From Anastatus disparis (Eukaryota; Arthropoda; Insecta; Hymenoptera; Eupelmidae), in assembly GCA_017163975.1 (NCBI GenBank), contig JAFFSR010000282.1, positions 1 through 64,000 of the forward strand: a stretch of 64,000 bases of DNA, given 5' to 3'. The notes beneath the pieces were generated by a model. The model was given only the letters and a program-made list of their open reading frames with translations. It did not search any database and was not told where the DNA came from. How positions within the stretch are numbered: position 1 is the first letter of the stretch; each line of letters starts with the position of its first letter. This document shows, one piece after another, positions 1 to 10,267 of the stretch. A program made the translations under genes and the position numbers.

Positions 1-300
1 GCAACTGCTGTTATCTCTTCACTGTAAGGATCCATTGATATTTGGTGATAAGCCTGACTTAAATCTAATTTGGAGATATATCTAGCACATCTTCACTTAA
101 CAAGAATATCGTTCATGTTCTTTATGGGATGAGCAAATGTCTTGGTGACGTCAATAATCTATGTAAAACCTAAGAGTTAACACAGGGCAGCTGTTCCGAG
201 GACTATTAGAAGGTTCTTTAATGCCTTCATAAAGCATACGGTCTACCTCTGCTTGTGCAACTTCTAGCATTTAAGGAAAATATATCCTGATTTTCTGAAG
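1..300 (-). pseudogene. Reverse transcriptase fragment of the gypsy element
   Basis: Read on the minus strand, 79-16 encodes ISKLDLSQAYHQI followed by a DPYSEE stretch. This is the motif A region of Ty3/gypsy reverse transcriptases, with the first catalytic Asp in KLDLSQ. About 70 codons upstream the frame shows VDRMLYEGIKEPSNSPR, the conserved EG-I-xPSxSP start of the RT fingers. An in-frame TGA lies between the two (near 100) and other stops surround them, so the reading frame is dead. The YxDD motif would be beyond the left edge. Basis: residues read directly; family assignment from the known Ty3/gypsy consensus. Confidence 0.85.
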
Positions 301-788
301 ATCATGATTAGACCCTGACTAGATCATGTCCTTAAACATCAATTTTATGAGTAGCTAACGTGATGACGCCTAAGATTTCAGCTGTGGGTGGGATAAATTT
401 ATTCAGTAATTTGGTTATCCTATTGTTTCAAAAATTCACACTAGACGCCTCGCGAACGACAGAAGTTCAAAATAATTATGTCGCACACTTTTAATATATA
501 GAATAATCTTTATTTAACGTCACAAAGAAAATTGCACTTAACACGTGCACACGCAATAGTGATTCACACTTAACTAAATATTGAAAAATCTTTATAATGA
601 GAGCTCGACTCACTATGAGAAGGAGCCCCTCTCTTTGGCTGGACAAAAAAAGGACCAAAGTCCTGAAATACGGGGATACGATGTACACTCAAAAAGGGTT
701 GATTTTTAAACACCTATTTCATTCTGATTTTGTAATGCGTATTGAACATCCAAGGGTAACTAGAGCAGTATAGCCGAAAGGATTTGTA

Positions 789-1140
789 TTATGCGGATAA
801 AAATGACGCGGAATTTTTCTTGGTCCACCATGTGTGGTTTTCATAATCGATGCTAATTCTCATTAATCGCATGAAATCTGTTCCTAAGATGCATTCATAT
901 AGAATTTCTTTGAAAACACGGAAACGTAATGGTGGTAAGTCTTGATATCTTCTTACGGTGATATTAAAAAGTCCTTTAATATTAACCGTATTACCATCCG
1001 TATTACTCACGTAAGTAGCCTGTGGCATACTTTTATTTTGCTATTCGGTTGCCAAGTCCGTGCCTAGATAAGAGTGCACAAATCTACTACCAAGCATACC
1101 TTTCACTGTTCTGCCATTTAATTTTAATACTCAGAACTGT
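789..1140 (-). pseudogene. Retropepsin-like protease fragment of the gypsy element
   Basis: The open segment 1028-789 ends in ILGTDFMRLMRISIDY, the C-terminal ILGxDFL block of retrotransposon aspartic proteases. Upstream, about 1140-1060, the minus strand reads LKLNGRTVKGMLGSRF. It corresponds to the substrate-side strand that normally carries the catalytic D-T/S-G-A, but here the Asp-Thr-Gly is replaced by GSR. The active-site motif is therefore lost and a stop separates the halves. It would have cleaved the gag-pol polyprotein in the parent element. Confidence 0.7.
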
Positions 1141-1435
1141 CGCTGCTCTCCAATATCGTCTAGATTTTGCTGTATCAACGATACGAGTTTATATGTTTCC
1201 TTATCATTGATTGCTTGAGGGGCATAATCACGATCGCTTATATTGATTAAGGGGTAGGGCTGGCCGATACTTTCTTACCAGTAACTGTGCTACAGTTGCT
1301 ATTAAACTCGTACGTCGCTATATGGTTGTTATTATTATTAAAGAGGTGATTATTCAGCCCTGCTCACTCTTGGTTAAGATTGCTATTCAATTGGTTGCTG
1401 ATCTCTTTTACTTAATCGCTCTGTTTATTCTTTAA

Positions 1436-1640
1436 TTTGCTCTGCTTTACTCGTTTGTCCTTTTTCTTATCTTATCTGCTCTGCTTTACTCGTTTGCTCT
1501 CTTTCTTATCTGATCTCCTCTGCTTTGCTTGTTTGCTCTTTTTCTTATCTAATCTAATCTACTCTGCTTTGCTTGTTTGCTCTTTTTCTTATCTAATCTG
1601 CTCTGCTTTGCTCGTCTGCTCGTATTATTTTCCAATTGCC
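1436..1640. repeat. Short tandem repeat of about 42 bp, roughly four copies
   Basis: CTCTGCTTTRCTYGTTTGCT followed by CTTTTTCTTATCTAATC recurs four to five times with spacings of about 41-51 bp. It lies between the protease and nucleocapsid parts of the decayed gypsy element. On the minus strand the units encode Lys/Arg/Ser-rich text broken by stops. It probably expanded inside gag-pol after insertion. The plus-strand frame through it is low-complexity Leu/Phe/Ser and not a gene. Confidence 0.7.
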
Positions 1641-1942
1641 CATGATTTTCGATTATTTGCTCTCTCTCTCTGTTGCTAGCTTCTTTGTTTTATTTTATAA
1701 CGCGCTCTTACTATAGGCTACTTCATTCTGACTATCTTCCCCATGACTATTGCCACTTATTACTTGGCTAAATGCTATGCTATTAGAAGCAGTTAATATT
1801 TTTGTTATCACTTTCTTTGCTTCTAGTGTTTGAAGTACTTCTTTCGCTACTTAATTAGAGTCACTTAAACAAACAGATCCGTCTGCTAGTTCCATCAGAA
1901 GTGGTCCAGTCTGACACACTTCATTGGAGGAAACACCGACTC

Positions 1943-2284
1943 TTAATGTTCCCTCCTTTGTCCGTTTCTTGCGTGTGCGCATGCTTTGCAGTCTTTAATA
2001 TGCACATTGAGTTGTTCACAGCCGTAACAGATCAATGGTTGCAGACATTCACGTAGCCAATAGCCTAATTTCCCGCACGTAAAACGCGGCTTTTTCTGTT
2101 TCCACCAAAAATTTTTAACAGCAGGTGTTAAATTTTTAGTTAACGGAGATTTTATCTGATTTTGGTTTAGTACTGAGCACTTGCGATTAGAAAAACGGGG
2201 TCGATTGTTGATCTTTCCAGCTCTATTGGCATATCGTGGCTCTTGATTCTTTTCTGGATGATTTCTGCCATTTATCTTCTGCAT
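1943..2284 (-). pseudogene. gag nucleocapsid fragment with two degenerate zinc knuckles
   Basis: A 113-residue open segment, basic and Asn/Lys-rich at its start, ends with two zinc-knuckle-like motifs. The first reads TCGKLGYWLREC, where the first Cys is missing and the knuckle His is Tyr. The second reads CYGCEQLNVHIKDC, with the His one place off the usual CX2CX4HX4C. Such tandem knuckles bind genomic RNA in Ty3/gypsy Gag proteins. Its position between the gag matrix/capsid part (right) and protease (left) fits the element. Confidence 0.75.
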
Positions 2285-2670
2285 TCAGACATTGTTTACT
2301 GGACTCTAAGCTAAAACAGGGACAGGAATACTGCTATTAATGAGAGCCAACGCTCAAGTGCGGTCAGACTGCTATAGGTCATTGGTTATCTTAAGGAGAG
2401 AAATAAGAGTAGTTGTATTTAATCTAGATTGCTTTCAACCAGTGCAAACAGTAGTAAAAAACAGTGACTCATTAGGGGCTGGAGTGGGTCGGCATGCTTT
2501 ATCCTGGGCTCTGCGGGTCTCTTCTCTCTTGCCTAAAAGTTAAAGTTTTGTGAAACTTTTAAATTGATCTCTGTAGATCCGTTGTCTATAGTTAGGATGA
2601 AGATTACGATATGCTCTATTTGATTGTTCGCTAGTTGTCATCGTGGGTTTAACTTGATCCATTAAGTCTT

Positions 2671-3109
2671 TCAGTTTGGATAAATAAGTTCCAACATCTT
2701 CCTGAGATCCTTGCGTTCTTCACTCAATTTCTCCACTGAGATGTTCTTGGAAATCTTCCTTACAAAATTGCAATCAGAATGCATCCAAAAACTCTTCAAA
2801 AGTTCGCCGATTTCGGTTCTCTCTTCTAAACCATCAATAAGCTTCTTCGTCAAATACTCCAAGTAACGCCCTGACAATTATATCTGCCGTCAAGCCATTA
2901 GCAGCTCTGCATCCTTGCAAATTATTTATAAACAAATCAGGATCTTTTTCGCTCTTCTTTAAATGAGATGTGCCAATTGGCGAAGATTTGGCTCGTATGT
3001 TTTCCTTGGTGAAACATAGATGCATTAACGCTCGACGGGTAGTGTTCGCGAAAGGCATGAACGGTATTACTGCTAAAATGGGTCGTTGGTTCTTGGGGGT
3101 GCTGCTCAA
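2671..3109 (-). pseudogene. gag capsid-region fragments
   Basis: Two overlapping minus-strand frames (3109-2834 and 2877-2671) together resemble the central gag region of Ty3/gypsy elements. One has residues such as LFINNLQGCRAANGLTADIIV, the other RTEIGELLKSFWMHSDCNF then a Lys/Glu-rich helix. A frame change near 2850 joins them. No catalytic function is expected; Gag forms the particle shell. Assignment rests mainly on position between the zinc knuckles and the N-terminal gag segment, so it is less certain than the RT call. Confidence 0.5.
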
Positions 3110-3275
3110 TCGTACGATTCGCTGGAATGTTGAGAATAATGTGCGGTTGTTTCAAAGGCTGAAATCGAAGCAAGTAACTTGGAGGTGGTGCCATATACGG
3201 AGAGTAACTTCATGGAAGAGGATAAGACGGGTGATGAGGGTAAGAATGGGAATACGGATCTGATATGCGACTATG

Positions 3276-3713
3276 TCATTCGTAATAACCTGGCGTCGTA
3301 TTTGTAGAAAGATTATTGGTTGACCTTGAGGAAGGGAGGAGACTCGAAATAATAGTAGAGAGAGGACAGATGCTTGAGCTAATCGTGGTAGTAATGCTAG
3401 CAGTGGTGTAGAAGGCTGTACGTGATGAAAGATATCCTTGACCACCAATTGACGTTAATTCCATATCTTCTGAGTACTCTGTGTTCTGTCCAGTTAACGG
3501 CTCTTGATGCAAGAGGGTATTAAGTATCTCTGCATTGACATTCATAGTCCGTCTATGATTATCTTCTAGCATCGTGGTGGAATTTCCCGACGAAAGGATA
3601 TTACATTCCAGTCCTGAATCGTCCGACACTTCATCTATCCGCGGATACCACGTGGTGGCTCTTTCGCCCAAATGTCTTCGAAGTTCATACCTCAAGACAC
3701 GGTACTTTAACAT
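3276..3713 (-). pseudogene. Probable N-terminal gag segment
   Basis: A 145-residue open segment starts MLKYRVLRYELRRHLGER and continues into Asp/Ser-rich and Ser/Thr-rich sequence. A short helical YELRxxL start resembles the opening of several insect gypsy Gag proteins, but no domain can be named with certainty. It is the rightmost coding trace of the element. The 5' UTR and LTR would lie to its right but are not recognisable. Confidence 0.4.
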
Positions 3714-4675
3714 GTCAATGCTCCCCGTTATTCTAACTCCTTTACTGCGATATTTATAAAGCTGATCAGTGGAAAGTTAGCCAGCTAGTTGCGTCATTTT
3801 GTTAGCTGCTCTAAAAACATCATTCCAGCATAAACTTTTAAGAACCCATGGGCGTTCAAGGTTCAATTGCCTGCCTGCCACCATAAAAAATATTCAAGTT
3901 ATTATACTATGCAAGGGTTGCACGCAAAAAAAAATAATTGCTACTCGTCGGTATTTAACTTTTTACCTACTTTAATACGAGACCTTATCTCAGGAGGTTC
4001 TACTACAAGGAAATTCTCAGTACAATAGCTTCGGCTTGAAAATAAAATAAAGTTTATTTTACTGCATAAGTTTTCAAAAAACCTAAAATTTCGTGACTTA
4101 AATTTAAAAGCTTACGAAAATTATTAAGTAATCACCGACACAAACGAAAAAAAATTGTTAAAAAAAATCGAGTTATCCAACTGTGTGAGTGGAAAAGTTC
4201 CTATGGGTCAATCTCTCAAGCGTGGGTGGGCACACACACACCTTGCTATTGAGCTCGAGCTTGAGACGTTGTATGTCTTGTAAATGACTGATAGTTAACG
4301 TCATAAAAATTTTTGAAACAAAGTTACCTCAAAGAATAACTTAGCCTGTACTTAGCGCACAGAAAGTAAGAGCAAAAGCAAAAAAAAAATAAATTAGCTG
4401 AGTAAATTTTAAGTAATACAATTATTTAAAGTCAATAAAGTGAGTTAATATATAGGAAACTTCAAAGAGCTCATGATAAAAAAAAATCAAGCTAAAAGGA
4501 TAGTAATTACAATATGCAATGTAAAAGCAAATACATATAAAAATAAAAAAAAAACTTTGCTTAATATGGAAATGCAAAAAGGAATTTATGCTGAAAGGTT
4601 AAGGTGCTGTAAGGATAGGTTCTGCAAGGCAATACAAAAAAATGGACTAACACAAATAAAATAATATAATATATG
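3714..4675. other. AT-rich non-coding stretch
   Basis: No coding, RNA or repeat feature is supported. It may include the decayed 5' end of the neighbouring gypsy element. A minus-strand TGGTGGCAGGC at 3883 resembles a primer-binding site but is not preceded by a credible LTR end. Confidence 0.5.
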
Positions 4676-4982
4676 TACACCGAGAAACTTTTTGGGGCGA
4701 GAGACCTCTGTAGTGTAGGGCCGGGCGCCTCTATAAAGTAAATGAGTCGTCCCATCTTGAGCATAAAGGTCTGAGACCTTTGTCACCGAGGCCGTACGTT
4801 TATTACGTTCGGCTGATGTATACGTGGATTCGGTTTTTCCCGGCTTTATGCCTTCAGTCTTCAAAATAAAGGTCTCAGACCTTAATACGAAGACGAGACG
4901 CCTCATCGAATCGCTCCATTAACAAAGGTCTCTCACCTCAAGATTAACTAAGGTCTCTCGCCTCAAAAAGTTTCTCCGTGTA
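4676..4982. mobile_element. MITE-like element with 31-bp terminal inverted repeats
   Basis: The left end TACACCGAGAAACTTTTTGG and the reverse complement of the right end TACACGGAGAAACTTTTTGA match over about 31 bp. Taking TA as the target duplication, the element is 4678-4980 with termini CACSGAGAAAC. Inside are repeated palindromic words AAAGGTCTGAGACCTTT (4764-4780) and AAGGTCTCAGACCTTA (about 4867-4883), plus AAGGTCTCTCRCCTCAA copies. It has no coding capacity. TA flanks are compatible with mobilisation by a Tc1/mariner-type transposase, which is an inference. Confidence 0.75.
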
Positions 4983-6440
4983 GTGTAACATAGTCGTGGT
5001 TAAAAACTTAACAAAAACTACTTAGTTCTATAGTAAAGTTTATATTCTACGAAAAAGCTTTACTGCTATTTTATGAAACGCACACTAAAAAAAATATCAT
5101 AATTACAATTATCAAGGTTTCTACTTAGCATAACTATCAAAGAATTGAAAATTTTAAGCTCTTATAGGGAGTATGTATGAACAAATTTTAACAGATAATT
5201 TAATGCACTAGGAAAAAAACTAATAATTAATAAAAGTTACAAAAAAAATCTTACTATAGCGCTGAAAGTAAAAAAAAATGTAATTAAAAAATTTTCAATG
5301 ATACAAATTATTTCAATAGCTAACACTAAGAAAAAAATCAGACTATGGGCACTTTACGTAGCACAGTCAAAGGAACGATTTGTTCTCTAACTGCGCAGCA
5401 CGACTACATAATGTTGAGACAATACAGATATAGGTATAGGTATATGAATATGCATATATATAGGTATATTTATAACGATGGCTCTATGTATATGCATTGA
5501 AAAGAAAACATTTTTATTATACAATCAAAAAAAGTTTTTAGTGCAAACTAAAACATATTTAATTTTTAACTTTAAATCACGAGGAAAATATTTTGTTGTT
5601 TCAATGTTAGCATAAAATGTTTCTCTTATTTTTTACAATGTTAAACAAATAAAGAATGCTCACAGCTTTACTTAATTAACACAAACTTTGCTGCATAATT
5701 AGAAATAATTCTTTCTATACATTATTAAGCGACAGTACTAAGAAAAAAAAATGGCTGCCAGAGCGTCTTCTCTTAGCTCGCTTCGTGTGTGCTCGGGGAA
5801 AATTGCGACCATGTGGCAAAGCCTTAACGCAGGCAAAAAAAAAGTTCTTTGCACTAGCACAGTTAATTTTTACAGCACAAAATTTTGTCCGGCACAGTTT
5901 TTCTTTTATAATTTTTTTTTATAGCACAGATTTTATTATTCTTTTCTTTTCAATCCCGTGTAATGGATAAAAATTTTAACGAAATTCTCGTTGATCCCAC
6001 ATTGTTTGCGTTAGTTAAGACGACTTTGGGGATCAAAAGATCTTACTATATAAATATGAAAAAAGACACTAGATAAAGAAAATAGTGTTATTGAGATAAA
6101 AGAATCAAATAATATATTGAGTAATTAACACTATGATTGCACGCACGCTCCAGATGGACGCTAGACGCGTATAACGTAAGTGACGCTGCTTGCACAAAAA
6201 TCACGCTGACTCTAGCATGGCGAAAAGCAGATTTTATCATGAGATAATCGCGTAAAAAAGGGACACGCTATATAAATACAAAAAAAAAAATAGAAGAGTA
6301 CTAAGGAAATGACAGGAGTAGAACGGGCATATGATCGCCGGACACACACGCCACGATGTTTAATTAATTATCTGATTCTAATCAGCACTAGAGGAATTAC
6401 TCATAAAAAAATGAGGTTATGCTATTAAAAAAAATTAGTA
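4983..6440. other. AT-rich non-coding stretch
   Basis: No coding or RNA feature can be supported. Short poly-A and TATA-like tracts occur, and GGTATA/TATAGG words cluster near 5428-5475. The open frames here are short and without recognisable motifs. Confidence 0.5.
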
Positions 6441-6555
6441 CATTACGTAACTAGTGCGGGAAGTGGGTGATTCCTGCACGGAAAGTTTGTCGCCCTCGCT
6501 TTGCTCGGGCGACAATTTCCGTGCGAGATCACCCATTTCTCGCACGTGTTACGTA
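6441..6555. repeat. GC-rich hairpin element, copy 1 of 2 in the window
   Basis: ATTACGTAACTAGTGCGG on the left pairs with CTCGCACGTGTTACGTAT on the right, and the core TTGTCGCCC...GGGCGACAA closes around TCGCTTTGCTC. The whole 115-bp unit can fold into one long stem. A second diverged copy sits at 61808-61935 with the same core and the same order of arm words. Such dispersed short hairpins behave like mobile inverted-repeat units; the mechanism is unknown. Confidence 0.75.
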
Positions 6556-6956
6556 TATTATTTTTCCACACAAGGTGTGAGAAGTTCGATTGGTCTTTTA
6601 CATAATTGTATTTTACAAATTATTAATAAAAAAATGATATAATTTTAAATTGAAATTCATATTACAAAAAAAGAGGAATTGAATGTGTATTAGAGAATCG
6701 AGGATGTGATAATATAAACAAATATAATATTGTAAACTTTTTATTTATTAAAAGGAAACGTAAGTAAAAGTACATTATTTGTTTGAAGAAAGAAATATAG
6801 GTATTTCTATAAAAATTCAAATAAATCAATAAATTACATATTTAACCAAAACATCATTTAGTTAGATAATTTTTTTACGGATTGAAATTTTAGAATTCAC
6901 ATTGAAATTAATTTTAATGTTATTACGATTGTTTAAAGTCAGTGTAATATTTTTTT

Positions 6957-7345
6957 TCTTTGTTAAAATTGTAACCCCACTCTTTTATATTTCTTTCTTT
7001 GTTTCAATAATTTTCTTACTTACAATGCATACGCAAAAATTTTAGATTTTCATTTTTATAATGATAAACATCTAATAAATGGTATTCTTCTTTGTTAAAA
7101 TTGTAACCCCACTCTTTTAGATTTCTTTCTTTGTTTAAATAATTTTCTCATTTACAATACATTCGCAAAAATTTTAGATTTTCGTTTTTATAATATTAAT
7201 TATCTGATATATGGTATTATTCTTTGTTAAAATTTTAACCTTACTCTTCTATATTTTTTTCTTTGTTTAAATAATTTTCTTACAATACATTCGCGAAAAT
7301 TGTAGATTTTCGTTTTTATAATATTAATCATCTAATAAAGAATAT
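6957..7345. repeat. 132-bp direct tandem repeat, three copies
   Basis: TCTTTGTTAAAATTGTAACC begins copies at 6957 and 7089, and a slightly altered version begins at 7221, an exact 132-bp spacing. Each copy continues through CACTCTTYTATATTTYTTTC, TTTACAATACATTCGC and AAATTTTAGATTTTC. No coding potential is seen. The copies are about 85-90 percent alike by eye, so it is not very recent. Confidence 0.85.
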
Positions 7346-8027
7346 TTAATATTCTTCACCCATTCACTCAATAAATTCAATAAAACCATATATGGAAAAC
7401 AAAATAATGGAAAAGCTAAACACATATTAAGTAGTTTATACTGGATGCTGACGACAGAAGGAATGGCACAATGAAGTTCCCTTTGTTTCTACATAGCTTC
7501 GTTTCTCTTGATATGCGCTGCAAGCGCCGTAAGAGAGAGACAAACGATCCTCAATAGACAAAAGCTTAGCTACTAAAGTCAAGCTGATAAATGAAAGGAG
7601 TGTGTTGGCTTTATGATGTATAGTATACGTGCTCTATAAATGCGCACGTATGTGCCAAGTGATCCCAGGTTCATTACTACATCTTTCGACTCGCGTGGTT
7701 TGCTTTCCGTTGTGTTATCATTTTAAATGCTCACTTCTGTCGTCTATATGCTTTATATATGAGTATATAAGTAACATGGCCAATTTGCTATTTTACAAGC
7801 TTACATAAAAGTTAAAGAACAACCAAATAAATATAAATAAAAATTAAAAAATACTAAGATAACAAAAATAAAATTAAAAAAAAAAATAGCACTGATAAAT
7901 TGGAACAAATACGTGCCAATTAGGCTTCACGTAAGAAAAAAGCTTATATTACTACTATTATATTGAAGTTCAACATTAGGACTTTCTTTTCTCCCATGAA
8001 AATCTTTTGTATAATTTTTACATACGT
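7346..8027. other. Non-coding spacer
   Basis: No gene, RNA or repeat is supported. The stretch 7440-7740 is somewhat less AT-rich than its surroundings and includes a short GCGCTGCAAGCGC dyad near 7516, but no frame or splice structure stands out. Confidence 0.4.
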
Positions 8028-8153
8028 ACATATACATGCACACGTGCACCTACACCCATACACACATACACATACACATAGAAAGATTCACAAGTGACAT
8101 GCACACATACACTTACACACATATACACATACATATACACACATACACATATA
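8028..8153. repeat. Short CACATA-type minisatellite block
   Basis: Alternating CACATA/CACATATA words with a few CACGTGCA variants. This is the leftmost block of the minisatellite domain that dominates 8-29.5 kb. It abuts the inverted-repeat element at 8154. Confidence 0.8.
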
Positions 8154-10267
8154 CACGGTGAAAATCTCCCAAACCACCCCACCTTTAAAAAAAATGATCA
8201 GACAAAAGTTGTAGAGGTCAGAGGGGCTTAACTAATAGTCTAAACAGATTCGACCTTGGACTTCATTTTCAAGGTCACTCAAAGGTCAGAGTATTTTTTC
8301 AAATGGCAACCCCTATTTTTGACACTGGATTCGGAAAGAGGGGAAATTTTACGTCCTAAATGATATTTAAAATTTTTTTCATGACCTTGAGAAAGTTAGA
8401 GGTCTAATTTTAAACATTCATGCATAACCTGTTTTTTTTCAACTTTAAACATAACTCAATTTCAATGCAAAATATTACTCATGATAAGCGCGGTCACCTA
8501 AGTTTGACCTTGGGGAGTCAGTTTTCAAGGTCATTTGAAGATTATAGTGCATTTTTCAATGGGGACCCCTGTTTTTGACCCTAGAATCGGATCAAGCCAA
8601 AAAAATTATGTCCAATATGATATTAAAAGTTGGCGGTAGCAACCCTTACACGGTCAATTCAAAGTCAATTTTCAAGGTCTAATCTTGAAAATTCGTTCAT
8701 AATCTATTTTTTTCGAATGTTATATTGTTAAATAAGATTAGGGGACAATGACTGAACATTTTGACCTTAAAGTCAAATATGGAAGTTATTTAAAAGCAGT
8801 TTCATTATATAAAATATTTTACTTCTGTTCTTGATCTTACTTTTTGCGTTAACCAGAAAAAACGACGTAGATTTAGAAAGTTCTATTTCCTTTAGAGTGC
8901 TTTATTAACGTGAGTCCCCTTGCCTCTCACTGGGGTTCTTGTTTTACGTGAGTCCCCTTGCCTCTCACCGGGATGCTTTTTTACGTAAGTCTCCTTGAAT
9001 CTCACTAAGGTGCTTGTTTTACCTGTGGCTCCTTGCCTCTCATTGGAATGCTTGTTAATCATCCTCGAATCAATTGCTCGAAATGTTTACCATTAGCCTC
9101 GAAACAGAAACGCAAGCGTCTTCCAAAATGATCGACAGTTGTTAAGGTAGTACTACCGTTAAGGGATTGATGGTTCAGAAAAATTTGTAATTTTATATAT
9201 AAGTAAATTTTAATTTGAATAAGACATAGTTAAATATTGGTAAACTTTTAGAGCGAGAGGAAAAAGTTACAGGCATTTTCACACATTTAACATGCGCTCT
9301 TATTGGAATCCACACGAAAATTCGATTATTAATTTTGATTGTAAGATGCTGTCGGTTCAAAATTTGGTCAAATTTGATTGTTTATTAATTGAAAAACTAA
9401 AAAATACATTTTCCCATATCGAATTTAAAACAAATATGAACATCTAGAATTTATGCACGCACATGTATAACTATATATACACTATATATAGATATGAAGA
9501 GTCATTGATGAAAAACTGACTTTCATCGTATTACATAAGTGTAATAAATTAAATGCTGAATTTTTCAATAACTTTCAAGCTAATCGTTAAGCATTTTTTA
9601 AAGTAATTGCAAACTATGCCTAATTTTGGCTGCGGAAAAATTTTGCTAACGAATAAAGAAGTGCGAAAAAATTTTTTTTGCAAGAATATTTTTGCAAAAA
9701 AGCAAAAAAGTTTTTGTTAAAATTCGTTTATCAAAATTCTTTTTTCAAAATTTAACTTTCTCAAAATCACGAAAAAAATTTTTAAATAACATTTTGGATG
9801 TACGATTTCCCGCTCTTCTTAAATCCAATGTCAAAAATTAGGATTCGCTTTTAAAGAAAGACTTTGACTTCTAAATCACCTTAAAATTCAAGTTCGAGGT
9901 TAAAATTGTTGATACCGTTGCGTAAACCTCTGTTCTTAACAACTTTCGTAGGAGCCATTTTTCAATATCTTAGAAATTTAAAAAAATGCTCTTAGGCAAT
10001 TTTTTTAAGCATCTGACCTTGAGTTAACCTTCTTAAGGTCATGAGAAGGTCGTCTCCCGCTCTTTCCGAATCTGGTGTTAAAAATAGAAGTTGCTATTTG
10101 AAAAAAAATCTGACGTTCAAGTGGCCTTAGAAATAAAGTCCAAGGTCAAATCTATTAAGACTATCAGTTGACCTCTTCTAACCTCTACAACTTTTATCTA
10201 ATTATTTTTTTTTAAAGTAAGGTGATTAAGGAGATTTTCCCTAAATAGATAAAAATGGGATACCGTG
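8154..10267. mobile_element. 2.1-kb non-coding element with 190-bp terminal inverted repeats and TA flanks
   Basis: The left arm (8154-8345) and the reverse complement of the right arm (about 10045-10267) share long blocks such as AAAAGTTGTAGAGGT, GACCTTGGACTT and GATTCGGAAAGAG. Both ends are TA followed by CACGGT (TA at 8152-8153 and 10268-10269). The arms are diverged at perhaps 75-80 percent. The interior has no transposase frame but carries a 38-bp tandem repeat at 8908-9058 and many AAGGTCA words. A TA target and long inverted repeats fit a non-autonomous DNA transposon; the family is unknown. Confidence 0.75.
8908..9058. repeat. 38-bp tandem repeat, four copies, inside the inverted-repeat element
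   Basis: ACGTGAGTCCCCTTGCCTCT-type units start at 8908, 8946, 8983 and 9021 (spacing 38, 37, 38). They are more GC-rich than the surrounding element. No coding frame runs through them. Confidence 0.85.

Larger units (their letters stand above)
1..3713 (-). mobile_element. Decayed Ty3/gypsy LTR retrotransposon (gag-pol), truncated by the window edge
   Basis: On the minus strand the order gag (3713 to about 1943), protease (about 1140 to 789) and reverse transcriptase (about 300 to 1) matches a Ty3/gypsy gag-pol layout. Every domain is recognisable but interrupted by stops and frame changes, so this is an old copy. The rest of pol and the 3' LTR would lie left of position 1. No LTR could be delimited, because only one end of the element is in the window and no LTR pair exists here. 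Domain details are given in the separate entries. It is not the same element as the gypsy copy at 23.45-28.09 kb. Confidence 0.85.

Noticed and set aside
3864..3883. Minus-strand TGGTGGCAGGCAGGCAATTG as primer-binding site of the first gypsy element
   Set aside because: The upstream sequence does not end in CA as an LTR should, and no tRNA 3' end was matched with confidence.
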